Positions 43,781 to 52,046 of a DNA stretch of 64,000 bases are shown in pieces. The stretch covers positions 1 to 64,000 of the forward strand of contig JAUZOO010000011.1 of assembly GCA_030706405.1 (NCBI GenBank), in the 5' to 3' direction. A program made the translations under genes and the position numbers. This DNA comes from Bacteroidota bacterium (lineage in GTDB: Bacteria; Bacteroidota; Bacteroidia; Bacteroidales; JAAUTT01). Within the stretch, counting starts at the first letter, position 1, and every line of letters begins with the position of its first letter. The notes under the pieces were generated by a model. It was not told the DNA's origin, made no database searches, and saw nothing but the letters and a program-made list of their open reading frames with translations.

Positions 43781-45469
43781 TCAGAACTTATAAATCAGGC
43801 CGGTAAATAATCCCAACGAATAAGGATGGACGTTTAGCTCGCTATTATTAGACAGCGGAGTAATGTAATATTTGCAAGTAGGTTCAATCGACACTCCCAA
43901 TTGTTTAATTAACTGACAATTAAAACCAATGCCAAATGTGCCGCTATAGTTAACATTGCGCAGATTTTGAGTTTTCCCAATATTAGTGGTTGATCCGCCC
44001 TGTTCCAAAAAAACATCATTATTAACCAAAAAATTAGCCCCCACGCCGCCCAGTACATGCACTCCAATCCTTTTGTCTATAATTTTATAACGGGCCAGCA
44101 GAGGAATTTCTACATATTTAAGTTGCTGAACCAGTTGCGAAGACCCCGCATTTGTATTCGAAGACGAAGTTACCGTTAGTGCCTGGGCGGTGCTATATAT
44201 AACTTTTTTCGACACCTGCTCGTTGGTTGCAATAGCTCCGAATGAACTGGAAGTATTGATTTGCGAAGTGCGGTACGAATCGCTAAGATTGTATGAAAAT
44301 GCCATCATGGTATTGGACGAAGAATTATCAACCTCCTGCCCCATCACTGCATAATAAATCCCAGTTTGAACACTAACCCGCCGACTCGCTTTATAATCGA
44401 CCTTAATGCCAGAGGAATACGCCACAAGTCCTTTTTCATTGCTATTAAATTCGCCCTTCCCGGGATTAGTCCCCGAAACCCCATTAATAACCCGGAACGA
44501 ATACAAAGGCGCCACCTGGCAAATCAGGCTCCAACGATTTTCCTTAGGTATTGCGGGCTTAACAGGAGGTTCCGACTTTTCAATGTTGTTAAGTTCAGGA
44601 ATGCCCAAAGGTTGAGTGGTGGTAACCTGGCTTTCTGGTGATAAATTCTTTGTCGAATCTATTACTGGCTTTATCTTATCCACATTGTCGCCCTTAGAGA
44701 TATCTAATTGTGATTTAGCTATTTTGAACGATAAAAAAGGTTTAATCTCAACCGGTAGGTTTGCTTCTTTCAACGCTTCTTGGTTCATTACCAAAGCTTT
44801 TTCTCGTTTAATGCTTTGTTCTTTTAAATATGATCCAGGTCTTTTCTCATTATTTTTAAAATCATTTTTTCCGAAGCTGGTTTCCAAACCTCTATTGCTG
44901 CCTGAGAACGAATAAGACTTTGCTACCTGACCAAATATGTTCCAACGATTTTCTTTTAATCTCTTTGCAGAATCTACAACCATCTTATTTTTAACACTAT
45001 TAACAGCATTGGTATTAACCTCTTGCGATTTAACCAATTCGGCAGACGAAGACATCTCTGACACAACCAAAGAACCGTCTTTATCGATGCGTCGCTTGTC
45101 ATTCCCCTTTGTTTCGGTGACAGTAGCGATTTCAACGTTCTTTTCCAGTTTAATAAATTTCAATTTTGACGGCATTGACTTTGTTTTAGACGCCAAAACT
45201 TCTTTACGATTAGAAGATTGTTGCTTTATCTGCGAAACGCTTTTCACCTGGGCTTGACGGCTAATGTCCGACAAAAAGATTCCCAGGCCTATCAACAAAG
45301 CGATTCCGGCGGCAAGGCTACTCCAGAACACAATAAGAGGATAGCGCCTTTTTTTGTCGAGCTCTGTTTCAATGGAAGTCCAGACAGCATCGGGCGGCAT
45401 CATCTCAAAACCTTTGAGCGATTCGGCAAAAATATCGTCAATATGTCGTTGTTTTCTATCCATTCTCAT
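43781..45469 (-). CDS. ECF-sigma partner protein with inner-membrane helix and C-terminal outer-membrane barrel
   Basis: 562 residues (second ATG at 45463 possible). Residues about 1-38 are cytoplasmic (IDDIFAESLKGFEMMPPDAVW, a stretch common in such sigma-partner proteins); a helix at about 43-68 is followed by a long, low-complexity, charged periplasmic linker; the last 220 residues are strands of an outer-membrane beta-barrel (RVSVQTGIYYAVMG, YVEIPLLARYKIID, LGVSIEPTCKYYI, YSLGLFTGLIYKF). The KENRW-plus-barrel start is present twice: a truncated copy near residue 170 (KENRWNIFGQVAKSYSF) and the full one near 310 (KENRWSLICQVAPLYSF). The start overlaps the sigma gene stop, so the two are translationally coupled. 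Anti-sigma-like function is inference. Confidence 0.75.
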   Translation of the reverse strand: MRMDRKQRHIDDIFAESLKGFEMMPPDAVWTSIETELDKKRRYPLIVFWSSLAAGIALLIGLGIFLSDISRQAQVKSVSQIKQQSSNRKEVLASKTKSMPSKLKFIKLEKNVEIATVTETKGNDKRRIDKDGSLVVSEMSSSAELVKSQEVNTNAVNSVKNKMVVDSAKRLKENRWNIFGQVAKSYSFSGSNRGLETSFGKNDFKNNEKRPGSYLKEQSIKREKALVMNQEALKEANLPVEIKPFLSFKIAKSQLDISKGDNVDKIKPVIDSTKNLSPESQVTTTQPLGIPELNNIEKSEPPVKPAIPKENRWSLICQVAPLYSFRVINGVSGTNPGKGEFNSNEKGLVAYSSGIKVDYKASRRVSVQTGIYYAVMGQEVDNSSSNTMMAFSYNLSDSYRTSQINTSSSFGAIATNEQVSKKVIYSTAQALTVTSSSNTNAGSSQLVQQLKYVEIPLLARYKIIDKRIGVHVLGGVGANFLVNNDVFLEQGGSTTNIGKTQNLRNVNYSGTFGIGFNCQLIKQLGVSIEPTCKYYITPLSNNSELNVHPYSLGLFTGLIYKF

Positions 45470-46010
45470 TAGCCATCTGTTGCCTTGTCTGTATCAGCTT
45501 CTTTTTAAGAATCATCCTCGCCCGCGAAAGATCCGACTTTGATGTACCTTCCGAAATTCCCAGTTCCTGGGCAATGTCTTTGTGCGACATATCCTCGAAC
45601 ACATAAAGGTTAAATACCAACCGATAGCGGTCCGGCAGCTCCTGCACCAAACCCAGCATTTCGTTCATTGACAGACCAGAATCATCTTCACCATATCCGT
45701 CTTCATCCACTACATCCTGTACCACATCGAGCGAAACCATTGTGATGTTTTTTCGATAGCGTTCCAAGGCTGTGTTTACGATAATCCGGCGCATCCATCC
45801 TTCAAAACTGCCCCGGTTTCCGAACTGGTGAATTTTATCGAATACCCGAATAAACCCGTCTTGCAGAATATCTTTAGCAGCATCATAGTCATGACAATAG
45901 CGTAGGCACACGCCGAACATCTTTGCCGAAAACATCCGGTAAAGGCGTTCCTGAGCATCGCGCCGGCCTTTTGCACATTCGGCCACTATATGTTGGAGAC
46001 TGTCGGTCAA
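45456..46010 (-). CDS. ECF-type RNA polymerase sigma factor (sigma-70 family)
   Basis: 184 residues. Region 2 (about 22-90: LYRMFSAKMFGVCLRYCHDYDAA, DILQDGFIRVFDKIHQF, FEGWMRRIIVNTALERYR) and region 4 (about 125-175: LPDRYRLVFNLYVFEDMSHKDIAQELGISEGTSKSDLSRARMILKK) are complete, with an acidic linker (DVVDEDGYGEDDSG). The start is a TTG; no ATG is near. It is co-transcribed with the membrane/barrel protein. No zinc-binding anti-sigma motif exists nearby. Confidence 0.9.
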   Translation of the reverse strand: MTDSLQHIVAECAKGRRDAQERLYRMFSAKMFGVCLRYCHDYDAAKDILQDGFIRVFDKIHQFGNRGSFEGWMRRIIVNTALERYRKNITMVSLDVVQDVVDEDGYGEDDSGLSMNEMLGLVQELPDRYRLVFNLYVFEDMSHKDIAQELGISEGTSKSDLSRARMILKKKLIQTRQQMANENG

Positions 46011-46027
46011 CTTTATTGCCTGTTAAA

Positions 46028-46054
46028 AAAAGTTATAAGCATATAAAATTACAA
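46028..46054 (-). promoter_or_regulatory. Possible promoter of the ECF sigma gene
   Basis: TAACTTTT (46028-46035, minus) with one mismatch to the -7 consensus and TTG 16 bp upstream (46052-46054). Confidence 0.35.
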
Positions 46055-46105
46055 TAAAATTGCCGGCTAAGGCATCGCTTTTAAGATGAGATGTTCCTTC
46101 CGGCA

Positions 46106-46146
46106 AAAGGTTGCGTTGAAATAAAAAACATTTTAACGCAACCTTT
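46106..46146. promoter_or_regulatory. Hairpin in the divergent sigma/serpin region
   Basis: A 12 bp perfect inverted repeat, AAAGGTTGCGTT/AACGCAACCTTT (46106-46117 with 46135-46146), extended by five inner pairs including one G-U to a 17 bp stem with a 7-nt A-rich loop. No T tract follows on either strand, and the genes diverge, so it is unlikely to be a terminator. It could be an operator or a 5'-leader element of the serpin gene. Confidence 0.6.
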
Positions 46147-46203
46147 AAAAAATTCAACATCTTTTTAGTGAAGCTTCAATCTGATTATCAATCGCAAATT
46201 GTA

Positions 46204-47445
46204 ATGACTATGAAAACTTTACTTTGGGGAATATCGTTAATGGTGGCTATCCTTACCGGAGGATGTAACAAATCCGACTCCCCGGTGATAGGTCCGTTAA
46301 ACCTTACACCTTCGCAAAAATCGCTTCTTAATTCGTCGAATACATTCGGATTAAAACTTTTTAGCCAGCTAACCAGCGAAACCGGGGCGCCTGACAATGT
46401 ATTTATTTCGCCACTCAGCGTATCAATGGCTTTAACGATGACCTACAACGGCGCAGCAAACGATACCCGCGACTCGATGCGAAACGTACTTGGTTTTAAC
46501 GAAATGACCGACGCAGATATTAACCAGACTTGTCACGACCTTGTTAGTGTTCTCGGGAGTGCCGATCCAAAGGTATCCATGGAAATAGCTAACTCCATCT
46601 GGTACGATCAAAAATTTAAGGTTTTGCCGGACTTCCTAAATATCAACCGGACGTATTTCGATGCCGAAGTTTCCAAAGCCGATTTTACCAATACTGCCAC
46701 AGTAAGTTTAATCAACAACTGGGTTGACAACAAAACCAACCACAAAATTACATCGATTATTAACTCAATTCCTCCTGAAATACTGATGTACCTGATTAAT
46801 GCGGTTTACTTTAAAGGTGCATGGAAATATGAATTCGACAAAGCCAAAACCTCGCAACAAAACTTTATCCTCGCCGACGGAAGCAACTATTCAACCGATT
46901 TCATGGTACAGAAAGGAACTTTCGAATATTACCAAAATGCCGATTTTTCGGCTGTTGATTTACCTTATGGCAACGGAAACTTCAGCATGATGGTTTTAGT
47001 GCCAAATGCAGGAAAGGATTACAAAACAATTCTTTCGAACCTGAACACAGCCAACTGGAACGCATGGAACAATTCGTTAACCAATGCTAACGTACAGGTC
47101 TACCTCCCCAAATTTAAAACAACTTACAAAAACGAGCTTGACAAATCGCTTACGAATATGGGCATGGGTATTGCCTTTTCGGACGTAAAAGCTGATTTTT
47201 CGGGAATTGATGGCAATCACGACCTGTACATTTCAACCGTACTGCATAAAACCTACGCCGATATTAACGAGGAAGGCACAGAAGCTGCAGCCGTAACAGT
47301 GGTAGGTGTTGGAGTAACCAGTGTCGGGCCCGGCGAAAGCACTATCATTTTCAGAGCCGACAAACCGTTTATATTCGTAATCAAGGAAAAGCAGACCAAC
47401 TCGTTACTGTTTATGGGGTTGATACGGAAACCATCGGTGAATTAA
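46204..47445 (+). CDS. Serpin-family protease inhibitor, lipoprotein
   Basis: 413 residues from the ATG at 46204 (a GTG at 46168 adds 12 residues before the signal; the ATG at 46210 is also possible). MKTLLWGISLMVAILTGGC is a lipoprotein signal. The serpin fold is complete: NVFISPLSVSMALTMTYNGA, LINAVYFKGAWKYEF, VDLPYGNGNFSMMVLVPN, LYISTVLHKTYADINEEGTEAAA, and the C-terminal FRADKPFIFVIKEKQTNSLLFMGLI. The hinge EEGTEAAA is of the inhibitory type, and the reactive loop continues VTVVGVGVTSVGPGES, small and hydrophobic. It is a surface or periplasmic inhibitor of serine or cysteine proteases. Confidence 0.93.
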   Translation: MTMKTLLWGISLMVAILTGGCNKSDSPVIGPLNLTPSQKSLLNSSNTFGLKLFSQLTSETGAPDNVFISPLSVSMALTMTYNGAANDTRDSMRNVLGFNEMTDADINQTCHDLVSVLGSADPKVSMEIANSIWYDQKFKVLPDFLNINRTYFDAEVSKADFTNTATVSLINNWVDNKTNHKITSIINSIPPEILMYLINAVYFKGAWKYEFDKAKTSQQNFILADGSNYSTDFMVQKGTFEYYQNADFSAVDLPYGNGNFSMMVLVPNAGKDYKTILSNLNTANWNAWNNSLTNANVQVYLPKFKTTYKNELDKSLTNMGMGIAFSDVKADFSGIDGNHDLYISTVLHKTYADINEEGTEAAAVTVVGVGVTSVGPGESTIIFRADKPFIFVIKEKQTNSLLFMGLIRKPSVN

Positions 47446-47458
47446 ATAGTATTTCTTT

Positions 47459-47510
47459 TAATGAAAAAGCTGCCACTTACCTACAATAAAAAGTGACAGC
47501 TTTTTCATTA
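47459..47510. terminator. Bidirectional terminator between serpin and nth
   Basis: Arms 47459-47478 and 47491-47510 pair over 20 bp with one mismatch; A- and T-tracts on the two sides. Confidence 0.85.
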
Positions 47511-47536
47511 TTTATCTAAACAAATTTATCTGAAAT

Positions 47537-48217
47537 TTACTTCTGCTTTATATTTGCCTCAATATCTTTATAATACGCACAAACTTCTCTCATCACACAC
47601 AAGTTACATTTCGGGTTTGATGGTCGGCAAATCTCCCTTCCCAGAAATGAGATAGCCATACCAGCCTCGTTCCAGCGCTCCTGAGAGACTGTCTGCATCA
47701 GTTGTTTTTCAATTTTCTCAGGATTTGTACCCGATGCAATGCCTATTCGTGGAGCCACCCGTACCACGTGCAGATCAACAATAATTCCTTCGGCCTTACC
47801 GCCTGATTCGCGGATAATAACGTTTGCCGACTTACGTCCAATACCGGGTAATTTGGTCAGCTCTTCGAGGGTTGTAGGGATATGAGCATCGTTTTTCACC
47901 TCTTGGGCAATCGCCATAAGCCATTTCGATTTATTACCGAAATTTCGCACTGAACCGAGCTTTTGATGAAGGTCTTCGACCGTGGCGCGGGAAAGGCTTT
48001 CCATAGTAGGATAAGTCGCAAAAAACGATTCCGCTAGTTCATTAATATGTTTGTCCGAATCCTGCGCCGATAGTATTACCATCACAACCAACTGGTAACG
48101 ATTCTGATAATCCAACGGGTGCTTGCGCGTTCCATATTGTTTAAACAGCGGTTCGAGCGACTCTGCCCAGAAACCGAAAAATTGTAATTCCGTTTGTGTG
48201 GTCATAGGATTATTCAT
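47537..48217 (-). CDS. nth: Endonuclease III
   Basis: 226 residues from the ATG at 48217; the open frame runs upstream to 48262 and another ATG is at 48205. The helix-hairpin-helix LPGIGRKSANVI has the catalytic lysine, and the catalytic aspartate is in VDLHVVRVAPRIG. The C-terminal iron-sulfur cluster C-x6-C-x2-C-x5-C (CRPSNPKCNLCVMREVC) is intact. It removes oxidised pyrimidines and cuts abasic sites in base excision repair. Confidence 0.92.
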   Translation of the reverse strand: MNNPMTTQTELQFFGFWAESLEPLFKQYGTRKHPLDYQNRYQLVVMVILSAQDSDKHINELAESFFATYPTMESLSRATVEDLHQKLGSVRNFGNKSKWLMAIAQEVKNDAHIPTTLEELTKLPGIGRKSANVIIRESGGKAEGIIVDLHVVRVAPRIGIASGTNPEKIEKQLMQTVSQERWNEAGMAISFLGREICRPSNPKCNLCVMREVCAYYKDIEANIKQK

Positions 48218-48425
48218 TTTTATACAAAAATAACAATACCTGCGGGCCATTGTAAATAACAAGACGTCTAATTATGAATTTTCATAGATGCAAGGCGAAT
48301 ATCCATTGAAATCATTATATAAACAATTGTATTACAAACGTAACAGAATTATACAATCTGCAAAGATTCAGCTTAAAAACTTTGCTATTGTTAGAGAGTC
48401 ACGTTTCCTAAGTTATCGGGCAATT

Positions 48426-48459
48426 TTGGCTTCACTTTAAAAAAAATCATGTAGGTTTG
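48426..48459 (+). promoter_or_regulatory. Promoter of the gldF operon
   Basis: TTG at 48426-48428, 23 bp spacer, TAGGTTTG at 48452-48459; the ATG is 29 bp downstream. Confidence 0.6.
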
Positions 48460-48488
48460 TGCTCGAATTTTAAAAAATCACTCATACC

Positions 48489-49220
48489 ATGAGGGTTCTA
48501 TTATTTAAAGAAATCCGGGGCTTCTTTTCATCGCTCACAGGCTATATTGTTCTCATTGTTTTTTTGATTATCAACGGCTTGTTTATGTGGGTATTTCCCG
48601 GCGACCTGAACGTGCTCGATTCGGGTTATGCGTCGCTCGACAGTTTGTTTAACATGGCTCCGTGGATATTCCTCTTCTTAGTGCCGGCCATCACCATGCG
48701 GTCGTTTGCCGAAGAAAAACGTGCCGGAACCATGGAATTTCTATTCACAAAACCACTTACCGACACACAAATTATTGTGGCCAAATACCTAGGTAGTTTA
48801 GCCGTAGTTTTGTTGTCACTCCTCCCCTGCCTACTATTTTACTGGTCGGTTTCAAACCTCGGAAATCCTCCCGAAAACCTCGATACCGGCGGAACCTGGG
48901 GCGCGTTCCTCGGACTGTTCTTCCTCGCCGCAATTTATGTAGCCATTGGTTTGTTTGCCTCGGCATTGACCGAAAACCAAATTATTGCCTTTATCGTAGC
49001 CGTGTTGCTATCGTTTACGGTTTACAGCGGATTCGATTACCTGTCGTCCATTCCGGGACTTCAGTCGTTCGACGCGTTTATCCTGAACCTCGGCATTAAT
49101 GAACATTACAAATCCATCAGCCGCGGCGTGGTCGATTCGCGCGACGTTATTTATTATCTGGCAACCATTACTTTCTTTACCTTTTTGACCAAAATCAAAC
49201 TCCAATCGCGTAACTGGTAA
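48489..49220 (+). CDS. gldF: Gliding-motility-type ABC transporter permease GldF
   Basis: 243 residues with six hydrophobic segments of an ABC-2 permease. Recognisable pieces are KEIRGFFSSLTGYIVLIVFLI at the start, MRSFAEEKRAGTMEFLFTKPLTD (the coupling segment) and AKYLGSLAVVLLSLLPC. In Flavobacterium johnsoniae GldF and GldG form an ABC transporter with GldA needed for gliding; homologues occur widely in Bacteroidota that do not glide. No gldA ATPase is in this window. GldG starts 4 bp after its stop. Confidence 0.85.
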   Translation: MRVLLFKEIRGFFSSLTGYIVLIVFLIINGLFMWVFPGDLNVLDSGYASLDSLFNMAPWIFLFLVPAITMRSFAEEKRAGTMEFLFTKPLTDTQIIVAKYLGSLAVVLLSLLPCLLFYWSVSNLGNPPENLDTGGTWGAFLGLFFLAAIYVAIGLFASALTENQIIAFIVAVLLSFTVYSGFDYLSSIPGLQSFDAFILNLGINEHYKSISRGVVDSRDVIYYLATITFFTFLTKIKLQSRNW

Positions 49221-49224
49221 ACCG

Positions 49225-50931
49225 ATGAAAAAAAACGAGCTTAAAAAACAACATATCATCCATTTAGGATTCTCACTGGCAATTCTTTTCCTGATAACGT
49301 TCATTTCGTCGAGGGCATTCTTTCGTATCGACCTCACCTCGGAACGTCGCTACACGCTATCGGACGAAACCAAAAACGTCCTGCGAAAACTCGACGATGT
49401 AGTGTATATTAAGGTATATCTCAACGGCGACCTCCCGATAGGCTTCAAAAAACTACATAACGGAATCCGCGAAACTCTCGATGAATTCAGGGTTTACGGC
49501 AGAAACAACATTCAATACGAATTTATAAACCCATCGGAAAGCAACGACCCAAAGATTCGCGAAAAAGTTTATGCCGACCTCTACCAAAAAGGTTTACAGC
49601 CCATTAATATACAAGCCAGGGATAAAGAAGGCGGAGCTTCCGAGAAAATCATCTTTCCGGCGGCGCTGATCACCTACAAAGGCGTTGAAATCCCTGTGAG
49701 TTTGCTTAGCAACAATGTATCGCTCACTGCCGACGAGAACCTCAACAACTCGTTACAAACCGTTGAGTATAACCTGATAAAAAACATCTACAACCTCACC
49801 AACAAAAAAACCGATAAGATTGCTTTCCTCGAAGGGCAAGGCGAACTCGACGAAATAGCCACCGGCGACATTACCCGCGAGCTGTCGAACTACTTCTCAG
49901 TCGATCGAGGTGCAATCAACGGCAAACCCGGCGTACTCGACGGTTATAAGGCCATCATTGTAGCCAAGCCTTCCAAACCCTTTACCGAACAGGACAAGCT
50001 GGTACTCGACCAATACCTCATGAAAGGCGGAAAAATACTCTGGTTTGTAAGCGAAGTAAATGTAAATACCGACAGTCTCGGCAAAGGCTCAACCATTGGT
50101 TTTATCAACAACCTGAACATCGACGATTTACTCTTTACTTATGGAGTGCGTATTAACCCCAACCTGGTGCAGGACGTACAATGCAACATGCTCCCGATAA
50201 ACACCGCAACTCCCGGCTCTCAGCCCAGCTGGACGCCAACGCCATGGCTCTATTATCCGCTTCTATCGCCAATTGTAGAACATCCTGTCACCCGCAATCT
50301 TAACATTATCTGGGCTCGTTTTGCAAGCCAGATAGACACTGTGGGCAGCAATCCAAAAGTTAAAAAAACAGCATTGTTAAAAACTTCGACATACACTCGA
50401 TTAGTTAATGCTCCTCTGGCTATAAGCCTCTCGGAAGTAAAGCAAACGCCCGTACGAAAAGAGTTTACCAAATCAAATCAGGCTATTGCAATTCTGCTGG
50501 AAGGCCGATTTTCATCACTCTATCGCAACCGTTTGGTACGAAGTATCATTCCCGAAGCCGAAGCCTCCTATAAACCCGAAAGCGTTCCAACCCGCATGAT
50601 TGTTGTTGCCGACGGAAATATGATTGGTAATGATGTCCGCATGACGGCCAAAGGCCCCATGGTTTCAGCTCTTGGATATGACAAATATACCCGACAAACA
50701 TTTGGCAATAAAGACTTTATTGTAAATGCAGTAAATTACCTTACCGACGAAGCCGGGCTGATGTCATTGCGCTCCAAAGAGTTTAAACTTCGTATCCTCG
50801 ATAAATCGCGTATTGCCGACGAACGCCTCAAATGGCAATTAATCAACACTCTGGGACCGGCTGTTTTGATTATTATCTTAGGGCTTTTTTATAACTTCAG
50901 AAGAAAAAAGAAATACGCTTCGACAAAATAA
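49225..50931 (+). CDS. gldG: GldG-type ABC transporter auxiliary protein
   Basis: 568 residues. A membrane helix near the N-terminus (about 10-32) and another at the C-terminus (about 535-555) flank a large periplasmic domain; RIDLTSERRYTLSDETKNVLRKLDDVVYIKVYL near the start is the family signature, and the IAFLEGQGELDE segment is near residue 200. It partners GldF in the gliding-type ABC transporter. The DUF4340 gene follows by 25 bp. Confidence 0.87.
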   Translation: MKKNELKKQHIIHLGFSLAILFLITFISSRAFFRIDLTSERRYTLSDETKNVLRKLDDVVYIKVYLNGDLPIGFKKLHNGIRETLDEFRVYGRNNIQYEFINPSESNDPKIREKVYADLYQKGLQPINIQARDKEGGASEKIIFPAALITYKGVEIPVSLLSNNVSLTADENLNNSLQTVEYNLIKNIYNLTNKKTDKIAFLEGQGELDEIATGDITRELSNYFSVDRGAINGKPGVLDGYKAIIVAKPSKPFTEQDKLVLDQYLMKGGKILWFVSEVNVNTDSLGKGSTIGFINNLNIDDLLFTYGVRINPNLVQDVQCNMLPINTATPGSQPSWTPTPWLYYPLLSPIVEHPVTRNLNIIWARFASQIDTVGSNPKVKKTALLKTSTYTRLVNAPLAISLSEVKQTPVRKEFTKSNQAIAILLEGRFSSLYRNRLVRSIIPEAEASYKPESVPTRMIVVADGNMIGNDVRMTAKGPMVSALGYDKYTRQTFGNKDFIVNAVNYLTDEAGLMSLRSKEFKLRILDKSRIADERLKWQLINTLGPAVLIIILGLFYNFRRKKKYASTK

Positions 50932-50956
50932 ATCATTGATTTAACAGCATTTAAAA

Positions 50957-51931
50957 ATGAAGAAGTACAAATTTCATCTGATTGTAATCGGCATCCTGCT
51001 GGTAATCGCCATTTCCCTTTACCTTAAAGATAAACCCGGCACACTGGCCGTAAACAGCAAGACCTTTGCAGTGACCGACACATCGGCTATTACCACTATC
51101 CGCATTAAAGCCGAAAACAACGAAGTCGTCCTTGAACGTTCCGGCGACAATTGGCGCATCAATAACAGCTTAAATGCCAAGCCCCGCACCATCAACACGT
51201 TTCTTAAATTGCTAATGAACCTTGAAGTTAGCGCCCCCGTTGCCAACAGCATGAAAAAAGAAGCTATCGGAAGCTTTGCAAACAGCATTTCAGTTTCGGT
51301 TGAAACTTCGGGCAAAGTTGTTAAATCATACCTTCTCACCGAGAATATGCACCTTGGAATTGGATCACTCATCATGCTGAATAACGAAACGGAGCCATAC
51401 GTTGTAAGAGTTCCCGGCTTTGACGGCCAGGTATCGATGCTTTTTCCAGCCAACCCTCAGTTCTGGCGCGACCGCACCATTTTCCGCTATCGACCCGCCG
51501 ATGTTCTTTCCATCGAGGTAAATTACCCGACCAATCCACAGAGATCGTTTGCTTACAACTTTTTAGGTCCGGACAACCTTCAGATAAAATCATTAAAATC
51601 AACAAATTCCATTAAAATAAGCAAAGACATAGCCCGCAGTTATCTAAACAATTTTGCTTCAGTTCCCTTCGAAACCCAATTAACTACGCGGGCTAAGGCT
51701 GTTTTCGATTCCCTGAAAACACAACCCGCTTATTGCGAAATATCCGTTAAAAATGCCGCAAATCAAACCAATACCGTTAAAACCTATCGAATTCCGGTAG
51801 CCAAACAGGCTCAGCCATTCGACCTCAACCGGCTGTACGCTGTAATCCAAAACGATACCGTTCCAACTATTATTAAATTCACTGATTTTGACCCAATTAT
51901 GAAAGAATTTAACGATTTTACGGGACGATAA
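50957..51931 (+). CDS. DUF4340-domain membrane-anchored protein
   Basis: 324 residues with an N-terminal helix (about 5-24) and a periplasmic beta-rich domain typical of DUF4340, which is commonly encoded beside GldG-like transporters. The AITTIRIKAENNEVVLERSGDNWRINN stretch and WRDRTIFRYRPADVLSIEV segment are characteristic. Function unknown; it is the third gene of the gldFG operon. Confidence 0.8.
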   Translation: MKKYKFHLIVIGILLVIAISLYLKDKPGTLAVNSKTFAVTDTSAITTIRIKAENNEVVLERSGDNWRINNSLNAKPRTINTFLKLLMNLEVSAPVANSMKKEAIGSFANSISVSVETSGKVVKSYLLTENMHLGIGSLIMLNNETEPYVVRVPGFDGQVSMLFPANPQFWRDRTIFRYRPADVLSIEVNYPTNPQRSFAYNFLGPDNLQIKSLKSTNSIKISKDIARSYLNNFASVPFETQLTTRAKAVFDSLKTQPAYCEISVKNAANQTNTVKTYRIPVAKQAQPFDLNRLYAVIQNDTVPTIIKFTDFDPIMKEFNDFTGR

Positions 51932-52046
51932 AAAAAGTTTTTCACCACTGCATGGAGGTCGATAATTTTTTGTAATATTGAGATTCAATTTTTTCAAGAA
52001 TAAATATCTGAAATTCAATTATATTTTCTAATTAAAAAATATATAC

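Noticed and set aside
46106-46146. Terminator
   Set aside because: The neighbouring genes diverge and no T run follows the stem on either strand.
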